Assembly (NCBI GenBank): GCA_910576985.1
Contig: CAJTLA010000020.1
Location: 1-22,719, forward strand
DNA length: 22,719 nt
Reading direction: 5' to 3'
Origin: an uncultured Bacilli bacterium
Lineage (GTDB): Bacteria; Bacillota_I; Bacilli_A; RF39; UBA660
The stretch's first letter is position 1. Every line of letters begins with the position of its first letter. This document shows positions 1-6,980 of this stretch, in pieces. The translations under genes were made by a program, and so were the position numbers. Under the pieces are notes generated by a model that was given only the letters and a program-made list of their open reading frames with translations, was not told the DNA's origin and searched no databases.

Positions 1-9
1 TACTTTCAT
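1..9 (-). CDS. Start of an unidentified gene leaving the left edge
   Basis: An ATG at positions 9-7 is preceded on the minus strand by a strong purine-rich ribosome binding site (AGGAGGAAGGGAA, complement of 10-22). Only the first codons, Met-Lys-Val, are in the window, so the product cannot be identified. The gene lies downstream of htrA in the same direction but beyond the htrA terminator, so it is probably transcribed separately. Confidence 0.55.
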
Positions 10-58
10 TTCCCTTCCTCCTAAAAAATTTCAAAATTGAAATCTATTCTATAAATAC

Positions 59-64
59 AGTATA
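59..64 (-). promoter_or_regulatory. Possible -10 box for the left-edge gene
   Basis: TATACT on the minus strand lies about 50 bases upstream of the left-edge start codon. No good -35 hexamer is seen at 17 bases, only a weak GACAAA. Two further AT-rich hairpins lie between here and htrA: TCAGCT/AGCTGA at 135-155, and the near-palindrome AATTTTTT-C-AAAAAATT just before it. Neither has a convincing T-tract. Confidence 0.3.
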
Positions 65-198
65 ACTTTTTTATATCATATTTTGTCGTTTTGTAACTAT
101 TTAGTTTCTATAAATTTTTTCAAAAAATTACTACTCAGCTCTCTAAAAAAGCTGATTTATATGTGATATTAGTTTTGTTATTATAGAAAAGTAATAAC

Positions 199-223
199 AA
201 AAAAAAAGCTTATTCAGCTTTTT
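199..223 (-). terminator. Intrinsic terminator overlapping the htrA stop codon
   Basis: On the minus strand AAAAAGCT and AGCTTTTT form an 8-bp stem around a 5-base loop (GAATA), followed by more T (the plus strand has an unbroken A9 at 199-207). The stop codon TAA (212-210) sits at the loop/stem border, so the stem includes the last coding bases of htrA. Confidence 0.8.
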
Positions 224-1298
224 CACTTAAGGTAAGAGTTGCTTCTCCTTTTTTTCCGTCTCTATTATAAGTGACTTTAATTTTATCCCCAATATTATAT
301 TTATATAAATTATATCTAAAATGTGCTACATCTTCTATTTTTTCTCCATTAATTTCTGTTACAACGTCTCCTGCCTTTAATCCACCTTTTTCTGCTACTG
401 AATTTGGTTCTACATTAACAATGACTGCTCCATATGTAATATTTTTATCTAGGTTGATGCGATTCATATATAAGGCATATGTATTGCTAACATCTAATAA
501 GCTTACTCCTACTACTGGTCGTTCTATTTTTTCTCCTTTTTCAAGCTTTTCTACAGAAACCATTACTAATTCAATTGGAATTGCGAATCCCATTCCTTCT
601 ATTTCATCTTCTACTAGTTTTAAGGAATTCACTCCAATTACTTCTCCATTGATGTTCACAAGTGGTCCTCCACTATTTCCCGGATTAATTGCTGCATCTG
701 TTTGTAATACTGACATCACATAACTACCATTTCCTGAGTTTGAACTGACAGACACAGTTCTCTCTTTTCCCGATAAAATTCCTTTAGTTACTGTTCCACG
801 GTATGCATTATCCACTGGAGTTCCCACTGTAAATAATGTATCCCCTAATTCTAATTCACTACTAACGCCTATTTCAGCTACTGCCATCACTCCATCTGCA
901 TTCATGGATAAAACGGCAATATCTGCATATTCATCACTACCAAGCACTTTAGCGTCTATTGTTTGGCCATCCATATTGACCACTTTTACTTCAGTTGCGT
1001 CTTCAATTACGTGATGATTCGTAATGACATATCCTTGTTTGTCATCTTTCTTATATACAAATCCACTTCCACTTCCTGTTTGTCTTCCATTTTGATAGGA
1101 TTCAATTACTACTACAGCATTATATATTTTAGATACTGCTTCTTTAATAGAGTTGGTTTCTGTGATTGAAACACTTTTCACTGTTTTTTCTTTCACTTCT
1201 GTAGAAAACGGGAAAAAATGAATAGTGGCAATTGTTCCAGCAATTCCTACAAACATGGATAAAATAATGGTTACAATATAAGTTGTTTTTTGTTTCAT
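210..1298 (-). CDS. HtrA/DegP-like membrane-anchored serine protease with PDZ domain
   Basis: This 362-residue trypsin-like protease of the HtrA family would act in envelope protein quality control. A single membrane segment (about residues 7-29) anchors it, with the rest outside the cell. The protease domain carries His96 (in TNHHV), Asp126 (in YADIAVL) and the nucleophile Ser209 (in NPGNSGGP). One PDZ domain occupies about residues 265-355. The start at 1298 is chosen because TTAGGAGGAA lies immediately upstream; an in-frame ATG 12 codons earlier would put that site inside the gene. The start follows the abi stop by 8 bases, so the two may be cotranscribed. Family assignment is secure; substrates are unknown. 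Confidence 0.93.
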   Translation of the reverse strand: MKQKTTYIVTIILSMFVGIAGTIATIHFFPFSTEVKEKTVKSVSITETNSIKEAVSKIYNAVVVIESYQNGRQTGSGSGFVYKKDDKQGYVITNHHVIEDATEVKVVNMDGQTIDAKVLGSDEYADIAVLSMNADGVMAVAEIGVSSELELGDTLFTVGTPVDNAYRGTVTKGILSGKERTVSVSSNSGNGSYVMSVLQTDAAINPGNSGGPLVNINGEVIGVNSLKLVEDEIEGMGFAIPIELVMVSVEKLEKGEKIERPVVGVSLLDVSNTYALYMNRINLDKNITYGAVIVNVEPNSVAEKGGLKAGDVVTEINGEKIEDVAHFRYNLYKYNIGDKIKVTYNRDGKKGEATLTLSEKAE

Positions 1299-1306
1299 AT
1301 TTCCTC

Positions 1307-2239
1307 CTAATCTATATCTACAATATCTCTCCAATTATCTGGAAAGCCAATTTTATTTAGTATTGCATTTAATGGTACAACCTCTACTTTTCCATCTAAT
1401 ACATCGATTTCATATCCTAATTCATAAATTAATTCTCTAAATTCTTCTTCTCTAAGCATTTGTTTCATAATAATTACAAGGGCATATAAATCATTTTTTC
1501 CAAAGTTATATTCTCCATCGGTCTGATTAATCTCTAATATTTGATGGTATTTATTATCTGGTATCATTCTTTGGGTTCTATGATCATATAAAATATCTTC
1601 ATGCGCACAAAGATTTCTAAAGTTTGATAACAATGATAAATATATAGTTAATGATTCTACATTGATGTCATATGTATCTGCTATCATTTGTTGATCTTCT
1701 ATTTTTAATATGCAATATAATTCTGAAACAATTCCAAAAGATAATACTTTTACTAAAATCCACATAGGAATATATCCATAATTGCTTAGATAATGCATTG
1801 TCGCCGTGTGTTGTTTTCCATTTAATCTAATTTGTCGTTTCATTTTGTTTAGTACATCGTGTACTTGTCTTGTTTTCATTGTGTCTTGTGTAAAGTTTTT
1901 AGGCTCTAAATAATCTTTTTCTTTAAATCCATATTTTTTTGAAAGTGTATAACTAATAATGGATTTTATATTGTTTTCGACCATCAATAAATATTTAAAC
2001 ATAATATTTCTGATTTTTCTGTCGAATAAAAACATGGCGTATAGTTCGTCAAATGTCGTTCCTTCTATAAAGCGATTTTCTTTAATAGATCTCATAAATA
2101 GATGACGATATCCGCTAATAAAAAAGTAATTTTCACGAAATAATATTTCTTTGGCTTCTTCTATATCATCTACAATAAGTCCTTTCGATTTTAAAATTTC
2201 TATTTGTTCATCTAAGGTTTTAAATATTTTGCCGCCCAT
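1307..2239 (-). CDS. Abi_2 (AbiD/AbiF-like) abortive-infection family protein
   Basis: The 310-residue product has the hallmarks of the Abi_2 family, first known from lactococcal abortive phage-infection systems. It opens with a conserved KTLDEQIEILKSKG segment, followed by NYFFISGYR and FLFDRKIRNIM. Near residues 208-213 RNLCAH is an R-x4-H motif of the HEPN type, which in relatives is linked to RNase activity; here RNA cleavage is inference. The start has a good site (AGGTGG). It lies between a cell-wall amidase and htrA, and seems to have its own promoter. A diverged, truncated relative is found at 21574-22020. Family confidence is high; a phage-defence role is likely but unproven. Confidence 0.88.
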   Translation of the reverse strand: MGGKIFKTLDEQIEILKSKGLIVDDIEEAKEILFRENYFFISGYRHLFMRSIKENRFIEGTTFDELYAMFLFDRKIRNIMFKYLLMVENNIKSIISYTLSKKYGFKEKDYLEPKNFTQDTMKTRQVHDVLNKMKRQIRLNGKQHTATMHYLSNYGYIPMWILVKVLSFGIVSELYCILKIEDQQMIADTYDINVESLTIYLSLLSNFRNLCAHEDILYDHRTQRMIPDNKYHQILEINQTDGEYNFGKNDLYALVIIMKQMLREEEFRELIYELGYEIDVLDGKVEVVPLNAILNKIGFPDNWRDIVDID

Positions 2240-2256
2240 ATTACCACCTGTTAAAC

Positions 2257-2265
2257 ATTATATCA
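2257..2265 (-). promoter_or_regulatory. Extended -10 promoter of the Abi_2 gene
   Basis: The minus strand reads TGATATAAT, a TGn extended -10 element with a consensus TATAAT. No good -35 is present, as is common for extended -10 promoters. Initiation about 7 bases downstream would give a leader of only about 11 bases that just includes the ribosome binding site. Confidence 0.5.
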
Positions 2266-2267
2266 TA

Positions 2268-2286
2268 ATATTTATGAAATAAATAT
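2268..2286. repeat. 7-bp inverted repeat over the Abi_2 promoter
   Basis: ATATTTA and TAAATAT form a perfect 7-bp inverted repeat with a 5-base centre, directly upstream of the extended -10 box, where a -35 or operator would sit. It could be a repressor site, but it is made only of A and T in an AT-rich gap, so chance is quite possible. Confidence 0.35.
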
Positions 2287-2304
2287 GTTTTTTTTGTGGT
2301 ATTT

Positions 2305-2973
2305 TTATGGTTTTTTGGAAAAATAACGAATCATTCCATCCATAATAGTCGTGGCGACTTTGTCTTGATAAGTGTCTTGCATTAGTAAGTATCGATCATT
2401 AGGATTACTTAAAAATCCTACCTCTACTAATAATCCTGGACGTGTTATTCGTTTGTGTAAATACATGGTACTTGTTTCTTTGTATGTTCGATTTGATGAC
2501 AAGCTTTTTTTAAATTCTTCTTGCATAATTTGAGCTATTTTTTTATTTTCTGGATTAATATCATCATAATAAGCTTCTGCTCCATGCCAGCTACTGGAGG
2601 TTTCTGCATTTAAGTGAATGGAGACATACATATGGCATAAAGAACGGTTGATAATATTTGCTCTTCTAGATAGATCACTTCGTTTTCTATTGATGGCATA
2701 TGGAACTGATAAATCGTAATCACCATATCTTGTTAGGTATACAGTTGATCCCATAGTTTCAAGTTTTTGTTTTAGTTTTTGAGCTATTTTTAGGTTAATT
2801 TCTTGTTCTTCTATCTTTTTATATAAAGCCCCTGGGTCGGCTCCTCCATGTCCTGGATCAATATAAATAATTTTGTTTTTCAATACTTTTGTGTTTTCTT
2901 TCGCGCTCACAAAGCTATAACTGCATAAGCATAGTAGAAATAAAACTAAGATTCCATATTTATATTTTGTCAT
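2305..2973 (-). CDS. cwlD: CwlD-like N-acetylmuramoyl-L-alanine amidase
   Basis: This 222-residue zinc amidase (Amidase_3) cleaves the bond between muramic acid and the stem peptide of peptidoglycan. A signal peptide or N-terminal anchor covers about residues 7-24. Zinc ligands are His42 (DPGHGG), Glu56 and His120 (SIHLNA), and the catalytic Glu184 is in LVEVGFLSNP. The DLSRRANIINRS, WHGAEAYY and C-terminal YQ-KVA-GMIRYF features resemble CwlD, the enzyme that prepares muramic-delta-lactam in the spore cortex, and the length is close to CwlD's. The start has an AGGTGA site 8 bases upstream. It lies after a terminator at 3001-3026, so it should have its own promoter in 2974-3000, but I see only a weak TACAAT there. 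Amidase is certain; CwlD rather than another short amidase is probable. Confidence 0.88.
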   Translation of the reverse strand: MTKYKYGILVLFLLCLCSYSFVSAKENTKVLKNKIIYIDPGHGGADPGALYKKIEEQEINLKIAQKLKQKLETMGSTVYLTRYGDYDLSVPYAINRKRSDLSRRANIINRSLCHMYVSIHLNAETSSSWHGAEAYYDDINPENKKIAQIMQEEFKKSLSSNRTYKETSTMYLHKRITRPGLLVEVGFLSNPNDRYLLMQDTYQDKVATTIMDGMIRYFSKKP

Positions 2974-3000
2974 TTTTTTTCACCTAATTTATTGTATGTT

Positions 3001-3026
3001 AAAAAAAAACGATTTATTTCGTTTTT
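3001..3026 (-). terminator. Intrinsic terminator of the RNA-modification operon
   Basis: On the minus strand AAAAACGA and TCGTTTTT make an 8-bp stem with a 6-base loop, running into a continuous tract of nine T. It lies about 75 bases beyond the pseudouridine synthase stop codon and before the amidase gene. Confidence 0.85.
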
Positions 3027-3097
3027 CTTCAAGTAATTTATCTTTATTATTTTAATTCTGTTATATTCTTTCTTGATTGATTTATGTTTTATTTTTT

Positions 3098-3751
3098 CTA
3101 AAAAAATAATGTCCATGGATATGTATGTTTTGGTTCATTTTTAAGTGTTAATAATTTTTTTGTAATTGGGTGATAAAATGATAATTCGTAAGCATAAAGT
3201 GCGATTTGTTCTTTTGGTTTACTATGTTTATTATATTTTTGATCACCATATAGCGGATGATTTCTACTTGAAAATTGGACTCTTATCTGATGACTTCTTC
3301 CTGTTTTTAAGTCGATATCTACAAGACTATATTTGTTACATTCTTTGATGACTTGATAGCTTAAAATAGATTCTTTTCCATCTTTTGAGATCGATACTTG
3401 GTTTTTCTTTTCATCTTTTTTTAAGTAATCTATCATAATTCCTTTTTTATCTTGAAATGTTCCTTCTACGATTGCATAGTATTTTTTTTTCATTTGATGG
3501 TTTTTAATTTGGTTTGATAGGCGAGATGCTGCTTTACTTGTTTTGGCGAACACCATAATTCCTCCTACTGGTCTATCCAAGCGATGTAATAATCCCAGAT
3601 AGACATTACCTGGTTTTTGATATCTTGTTTTGAGGTCTTGCTTTAATATGGTTAATAGGTCTATATCTTTTGTATGATCGGCTTGGACTAGTAGATTTGC
3701 TGGTTTTTCTACAACTAGTAAGTGATTATCTTCATAAATAATATTAATCAT
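3098..3751 (-). CDS. RluA-family pseudouridine synthase
   Basis: The 217-residue enzyme converts specific uridines in rRNA or tRNA to pseudouridine. The catalytic aspartate is Asp59 in HRLDRPVGG, and the fold's later motifs GRSHQIRVQF and HPLYGD are present. There is no N-terminal S4 RNA-binding domain, so it is a short member. The start at 3751 is preferred: it overlaps the methyltransferase stop by 8 bases, suggesting translational coupling, and the longer frame from 3790 would extend into the upstream gene without family similarity. The target nucleotide cannot be told from sequence. Confidence 0.9.
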   Translation of the reverse strand: MINIIYEDNHLLVVEKPANLLVQADHTKDIDLLTILKQDLKTRYQKPGNVYLGLLHRLDRPVGGIMVFAKTSKAASRLSNQIKNHQMKKKYYAIVEGTFQDKKGIMIDYLKKDEKKNQVSISKDGKESILSYQVIKECNKYSLVDIDLKTGRSHQIRVQFSSRNHPLYGDQKYNKHSKPKEQIALYAYELSFYHPITKKLLTLKNEPKHTYPWTLFF

Positions 3752-4613
3752 GGTTTTGCCATCTTCCGTATATTCCACATGGAAGAACAAGGTGATTGTT
3801 TGTTACTGGAAGACCAACTTCTCCTGCATCAATAGTACCATTTGGATATAGCGGAAGTAGTGTTGTTTTCAATATGTTTTCTAGTACAATTGGAGAGATT
3901 CCAGTTGTATAGGAGTTGATTAGAACGAATATTGGTTCTTCACTTAGTATTTTTGAAATTGCATGGATTAAAGCGTAAATGTTGTCTTCAAATTTCCACA
4001 CTTCCCCGTTTGGTCCTCTTCCATAACTTGGTGGATCCATAATAATGGCATCATATTTATGTCCTCGTCTGTGTTCTCTTTCTACAAATTTTAGACAATC
4101 ATCTACGATAAAACGAATAAAATTATTTTCTAATCCTGATAGTTTCATGTTTTCTTTGGCCCATTCTGTCATTCCTTTGGAAGCATCTACATGTACGACA
4201 TCAGCACCTGCTTTTGAACAAGCCATGGTTGCTCCTCCTGTATAGGCAAATAGGTTTAATACCTTGATTTTTCTTTTACTGTTTTTTATTTTTTCCATCA
4301 TAAAGTCCCAGTTGGTTGCTTGTTCTGGGAAAAGTCCAGTATGTTTAAAGTTGGTAGGGCTGATTTTAAATGTTAGATCTTTATATGTGATTGTCCAATG
4401 GTCTGGAATTTTTTTATAGAATTTCCACTCTCCTCCTCCTTTGTTGCTTCTAAAATAATGGCCATCTATGTGATTCCATGTATTTTTATCTACATTCCAT
4501 ATCGCTTGTGGATCTGGCCGTCTTAAAATAATTCCTTTCCAGCTTTCTAATTTTTCTCCATTTCCTGCATCAATGCATTCATAGTCTTTCCATTCATCGC
4601 TTATTCTAAGCAT
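3744..4613 (-). CDS. RlmI-like class I SAM-dependent rRNA methyltransferase
   Basis: The 289-residue product is a class I methyltransferase of the RlmI/RlmK-like SAM family. Motif I is VLNLFAYTGGATMA (about 118-131), the acidic ribose-binding position is in VHVDASKGM, and the catalytic-region motif MDPPSYGRG begins near residue 192. The N-terminal PUA domain of E. coli RlmI is missing, as in several short Gram-positive relatives. Its start shares one base with the previous stop (TAATG) and has a GAGGAAA site upstream. Methylation of 23S rRNA is probable; the exact base is unknown. Confidence 0.88.
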   Translation of the reverse strand: MLRISDEWKDYECIDAGNGEKLESWKGIILRRPDPQAIWNVDKNTWNHIDGHYFRSNKGGGEWKFYKKIPDHWTITYKDLTFKISPTNFKHTGLFPEQATNWDFMMEKIKNSKRKIKVLNLFAYTGGATMACSKAGADVVHVDASKGMTEWAKENMKLSGLENNFIRFIVDDCLKFVEREHRRGHKYDAIIMDPPSYGRGPNGEVWKFEDNIYALIHAISKILSEEPIFVLINSYTTGISPIVLENILKTTLLPLYPNGTIDAGEVGLPVTNNHLVLPCGIYGRWQNHD

Positions 4614-4927
4614 TATTGTTTCCTCATTTCTCTTTCTAATTGGTGTAATTGGTTTACTGCACTTCGGTAGTCTTGTTCTGTGATCGCTTTTTGTGATAGT
4701 GGTTGTTTGCTATCCAGTGGTTTTGTACTTTTTATGTTGGCTAATATTTCATTATAATCACTTGGATTCATTTGGTTTTGAAAACGGGCTAAGGTGCTTA
4801 GTGCTTGATTTTTCTGATTTGGATCTAATGACATTGCTTTTAGGTTTGCCACTGTATTTGTTAATACTGGGTTTTGATTAAACTTCATTTGTTCATTTCT
4901 AAACATATTTTGATTTTTTAAATCCAT
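4613..4927 (-). CDS. Small Gln/Asn-rich protein of unknown function
   Basis: I do not recognise this protein of about 104 residues. It is polar, rich in Gln, Asn and Lys, with no membrane segment and no cysteines in the chosen frame. It is probably mostly helical, with a C-terminal stretch (AVNQLHQLEREMRKQ) that could form a coiled coil. It is the first gene of a tightly coupled operon with an rRNA methyltransferase (1-base overlap) and a pseudouridine synthase. The start is uncertain: ATG at 4927 has a weak GTGAT site, and an ATG at 4942 would add five residues. A link to ribosome or RNA modification is only suggested by context. Confidence 0.7.
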   Translation of the reverse strand: MDLKNQNMFRNEQMKFNQNPVLTNTVANLKAMSLDPNQKNQALSTLARFQNQMNPSDYNEILANIKSTKPLDSKQPLSQKAITEQDYRSAVNQLHQLEREMRKQ

Positions 4928-4948
4928 ATTATCACATATCATCGATAG

Positions 4949-4974
4949 ATAAGAAATATTAATTCATTTCTTAT
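4949..4974 (-). promoter_or_regulatory. Leader hairpin upstream of the RNA-modification operon
   Basis: ATAAGAAAT and ATTTCTTAT form a perfect 9-bp inverted repeat with an 8-base loop in the transcribed leader, just before the first gene. An AAGGA plus ATG-AAT-TAA mini-frame sits at its upstream edge. A role in mRNA stability or translation is possible but unproven. Confidence 0.4.
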
Positions 4975-5064
4975 TTATTGATTCCTTTCTATTTATATTT
5001 CTTGGTTATATACTTTTGTGATTGATTATTAAAAGTCAAATGTAATATTTTGTAACCTGTTCAA

Positions 5065-5093
5065 ATTATAATATAAATATTTGTATAAAGCAA
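5065..5093 (-). promoter_or_regulatory. Sigma-A-type promoter of the RNA-modification operon
   Basis: On the minus strand TTGCTT (-35, 5093-5088) and TATAAT (-10, 5070-5065) are separated by exactly 17 bases. The promoter would give a leader of roughly 130 bases before the small protein gene. Confidence 0.7.
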
Positions 5094-5136
5094 GACGTTT
5101 GTTTTTGGGCGCATAAATAGAAAATTGTTTTAAGAT

Positions 5137-5164
5137 AAAAAGCTTATCACTTTTTGATAAGCTT
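5137..5164 (-). terminator. Orphan stem-loop, possible terminator of antisense transcripts
   Basis: AAGCTTATCA and TGATAAGCTT form a perfect 10-bp stem with a 5-base loop (5140-5164). On the minus strand it is followed by TTTTATCTTAAAA, a modest T-tract. No minus-strand gene ends nearby; the only candidate is read-through from the gene ending at 6156, antisense to the hydrolase gene. Confidence 0.45.
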
Positions 5165-5382
5165 ATTCAATCGCAATATAGGTGGATATAAAGGATGGTT
5201 TGTGACTGTTTGTTATCAATTTAAATTTTTTCTTCATAGTATTTGAGTTCTTTGCTGTTTTGTTTTACTGTTTTCATCTATTAATTTCCTTTATAGTATA
5301 CACTATTATAAACCTGATTATTTCATAATCCTTTCGTATAGAAAATAGATGTATAATTTTTTTATTCAAAATTCGAAAAATG

Positions 5383-5391
5383 TGGTATAAT
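5383..5391 (+). promoter_or_regulatory. Extended -10 promoter of the SGNH hydrolase gene
   Basis: TGGTATAAT is a TGn extended -10 element with a consensus hexamer. The -35 region is poor. It overlaps an in-frame ATG at 5380, which argues that the gene really starts downstream at 5425. Confidence 0.6.
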
Positions 5392-5424
5392 AGAAGACAA
5401 AAATTTTGTAAGGAGTTGTGGAAT

Positions 5425-6183
5425 ATGAAAAAAGAACGACATGAGAAATTAGAAAAAAAGGTACAAAAAGAAAAAAGTCGCTTTCAGCGGTTTCAAAGTT
5501 TTATGAAACCTAGTTTTAAAAAAGTAACGTTTCTTTTACTTGCAGTTTTATTAATTACTTTTATATTTTTTAAACAGGAGCCAAGATTTCATTTTGACGA
5601 TTTTTTAAAGAAAACGTTTTCTGAAAAAAAGTTAATTAGTAACAATTATGTTTTTTTAGGAGATTCTATTACTGCTGGCTATCCTTTAGAGGATTATTAT
5701 GAAGGTCTTTTTGTTGTCAATAGTGGGATTGGGGGTTATACCACTGATGATATTTTGGACAATTTGGATCGTATGGTATATCGTTATAATCCGTCTAAGA
5801 TATTTCTTTTAATTGGTACAAATGATCATAATCAAGGAAAAGATCCAAAAGTGATTGTGGATAATATTGAGAAAATTATTGATAAAATTCATAAGAAAAG
5901 ACCATATTCTAAAATTTATGTAGAATCTATTTATCCAATTAATGATAAGGATTTTGACAAAACTGGTAGGAATAATGATACGATTAATGATATGAATAAG
6001 TTAATTCAAAAATTGTGTAAAAAGAAATCAATTACATATATTGATGTTCATTCTCATTTATTAGATAAGGATAAGAAGTTAAAGAAAAAATATACATATG
6101 ATGGACTACATTTAAATGAACTTGGATATGTAAAAGTAACCAATGTGATTTTACCTTATTTAGAAGAGGATTCCCAATCATAG
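5425..6183 (+). CDS. Membrane-anchored SGNH/GDSL-family hydrolase
   Basis: The roughly 250-residue protein has a basic, coiled N-terminal tail, one membrane segment (about 34-49) and an extracellular SGNH domain. Block I is FLGDSITAGY with the nucleophile Ser near 81, followed by block II Gly (SGIGGYTT), block III GTND near 130-133 and block V DGLHLN with the catalytic Asp and His. Such enzymes are esterases or acylhydrolases acting on lipids, or deacetylases acting on acylated cell-wall or polysaccharide groups; the substrate is not evident. The start at 5425 has AAGGAG 9 bases upstream and lies after the promoter. Its 3' end overlaps the convergent neighbour by 28 bases. Confidence 0.88.
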   Translation: MKKERHEKLEKKVQKEKSRFQRFQSFMKPSFKKVTFLLLAVLLITFIFFKQEPRFHFDDFLKKTFSEKKLISNNYVFLGDSITAGYPLEDYYEGLFVVNSGIGGYTTDDILDNLDRMVYRYNPSKIFLLIGTNDHNQGKDPKVIVDNIEKIIDKIHKKRPYSKIYVESIYPINDKDFDKTGRNNDTINDMNKLIQKLCKKKSITYIDVHSHLLDKDKKLKKKYTYDGLHLNELGYVKVTNVILPYLEEDSQS

Positions 6184-6674
6184 ATTAAATGGTGGATCTG
6201 TTGTAATAGTTGATCCAATTTAAGATCTGCGCAATGGTCATTAATTCGGTTCATATTAAAAATATAAAATTGATTATTGTTTAAAAGGTTTCGTTGTTGA
6301 CGAATCTTTTTATTTTCTTGGTCTAATTGTTTTATATCTTCTTTTTTGTATAGTCCATATTGGTTACATAGTTCTAGGTCGGCTGGACATTCATATAGGA
6401 AAGATAAAGCAAGATATTGTTCTACTACGTTGATGTCGTTTGTATATTGTTTGTAGACCATGCTGATTCTTTTTATTTTTTTTTGTTTGGTTTCTATAAC
6501 CATTTCTAATTGAATTTTTTGTGGAGAACATATAAATTTCATAATCCATTTATTTTTTTCCTGTGTAATAGTGGAAGTCTGTACTATTTCTATTGGAGTT
6601 TTCCACAGTGTTTTTAAAATGTCTTCGAAAATATCCACATGTTTTGTTAAAAATTTTTTTGAATTTTGATTCAT
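6156..6674 (-). CDS. Hypothetical protein, 172 residues
   Basis: I do not recognise this protein. It is soluble-looking, rich in Lys, Gln, Asn and Ile, with no signal peptide or membrane segment, and contains a charged helical stretch (about residues 110-130) that may coil. It has a good start (AGAGGTGA) and a clear promoter, so it is very likely a real gene. It converges on the hydrolase gene and shares its last 28 bases with it; no terminator separates them. Confidence 0.75.
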   Translation of the reverse strand: MNQNSKKFLTKHVDIFEDILKTLWKTPIEIVQTSTITQEKNKWIMKFICSPQKIQLEMVIETKQKKIKRISMVYKQYTNDINVVEQYLALSFLYECPADLELCNQYGLYKKEDIKQLDQENKKIRQQRNLLNNNQFYIFNMNRINDHCADLKLDQLLQQIHHLIYDWESSSK

Positions 6675-6692
6675 TTATTTCACCTCTAAACA

Positions 6693-6721
6693 ACTATAAC
6701 AAGTATAGAATGATAAATCAA
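6693..6721 (-). promoter_or_regulatory. Promoter of the 172-residue hypothetical gene
   Basis: On the minus strand TTGATT (6721-6716) and TATAGT (6698-6693) are separated by 17 bases, and a TG lies one base before the -10 (extended -10). The start codon follows by about 20 bases. Confidence 0.7.
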
Positions 6722-6788
6722 ATCTTTAAAATAGAAATTTGATTGATTATTTTTTATTTAAAAGTGAATAATTGTATAAGAAAAAGGA

Positions 6789-6811
6789 AAAAAGAGAGTG
6801 TTTCTCTTTTT
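6789..6811 (-). terminator. Second, weaker terminator-like hairpin after rplQ
   Basis: AAAAAGAGA and TCTCTTTTT make a 9-bp stem with a 5-base loop. On the minus strand it continues into TTTTTTCCTTTTT. It could act as a backup terminator for the ribosomal operon, about 180 bases beyond the main one. Confidence 0.55.
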
Positions 6812-6980
6812 AAAGTTTTATATTTATTAAAATCTTTTTATTTCAATTATTTTTCAACTTCTTTTTTAGTTTTTTAATTTTTCTACTCCATGCGTATGAT
6901 TGGAGTACAATTAAATTAGTCACTATTATGATAATGATGAATAAAAGTTAAAGATGTTGTTTTGTAACTATTTTGTTAAC
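6812..6980. other. Noncoding gap downstream of the ribosomal operon
   Basis: There is no convincing gene. The plus strand has a TACTCCA/TGGAGTA inverted repeat (6884-6907, 10-base loop). The minus strand has an open frame (6923-6843) from a GTG with no ribosome binding site, coding a short hydrophobic-then-Lys-rich peptide. The TTTTGTTAACAAAA palindrome (6971-6984) lies just beyond the rplQ terminator. Confidence 0.5.

Larger units (their letters stand above)
4943..5382. other. Divergent intergenic region between two transcription units
   Basis: This AT-rich gap holds the minus-strand promoter (5065-5093), a leader hairpin (4949-4974), an orphan stem-loop (5137-5164) and the plus-strand promoter at its right end. 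A minus-strand frame of 18 codons (start 5278) has an AAAGGAAA site but no other support. I see no larger gene. Confidence 0.6.

Noticed and set aside
4693..4881. Plus-strand frame of 62 codons opposite the small Gln/Asn-rich gene
   Set aside because: It is a shadow frame without ribosome site or promoter, with hydrophobic composition caused by the reverse complement of polar codons.
5225..5278. Minus-strand 18-codon frame starting MKTVKQNSKELKYYEEKI with an AAAGGAAA site
   Set aside because: It is very short, has no clear promoter of its own and no recognisable similarity; AT-rich gaps often give such frames.
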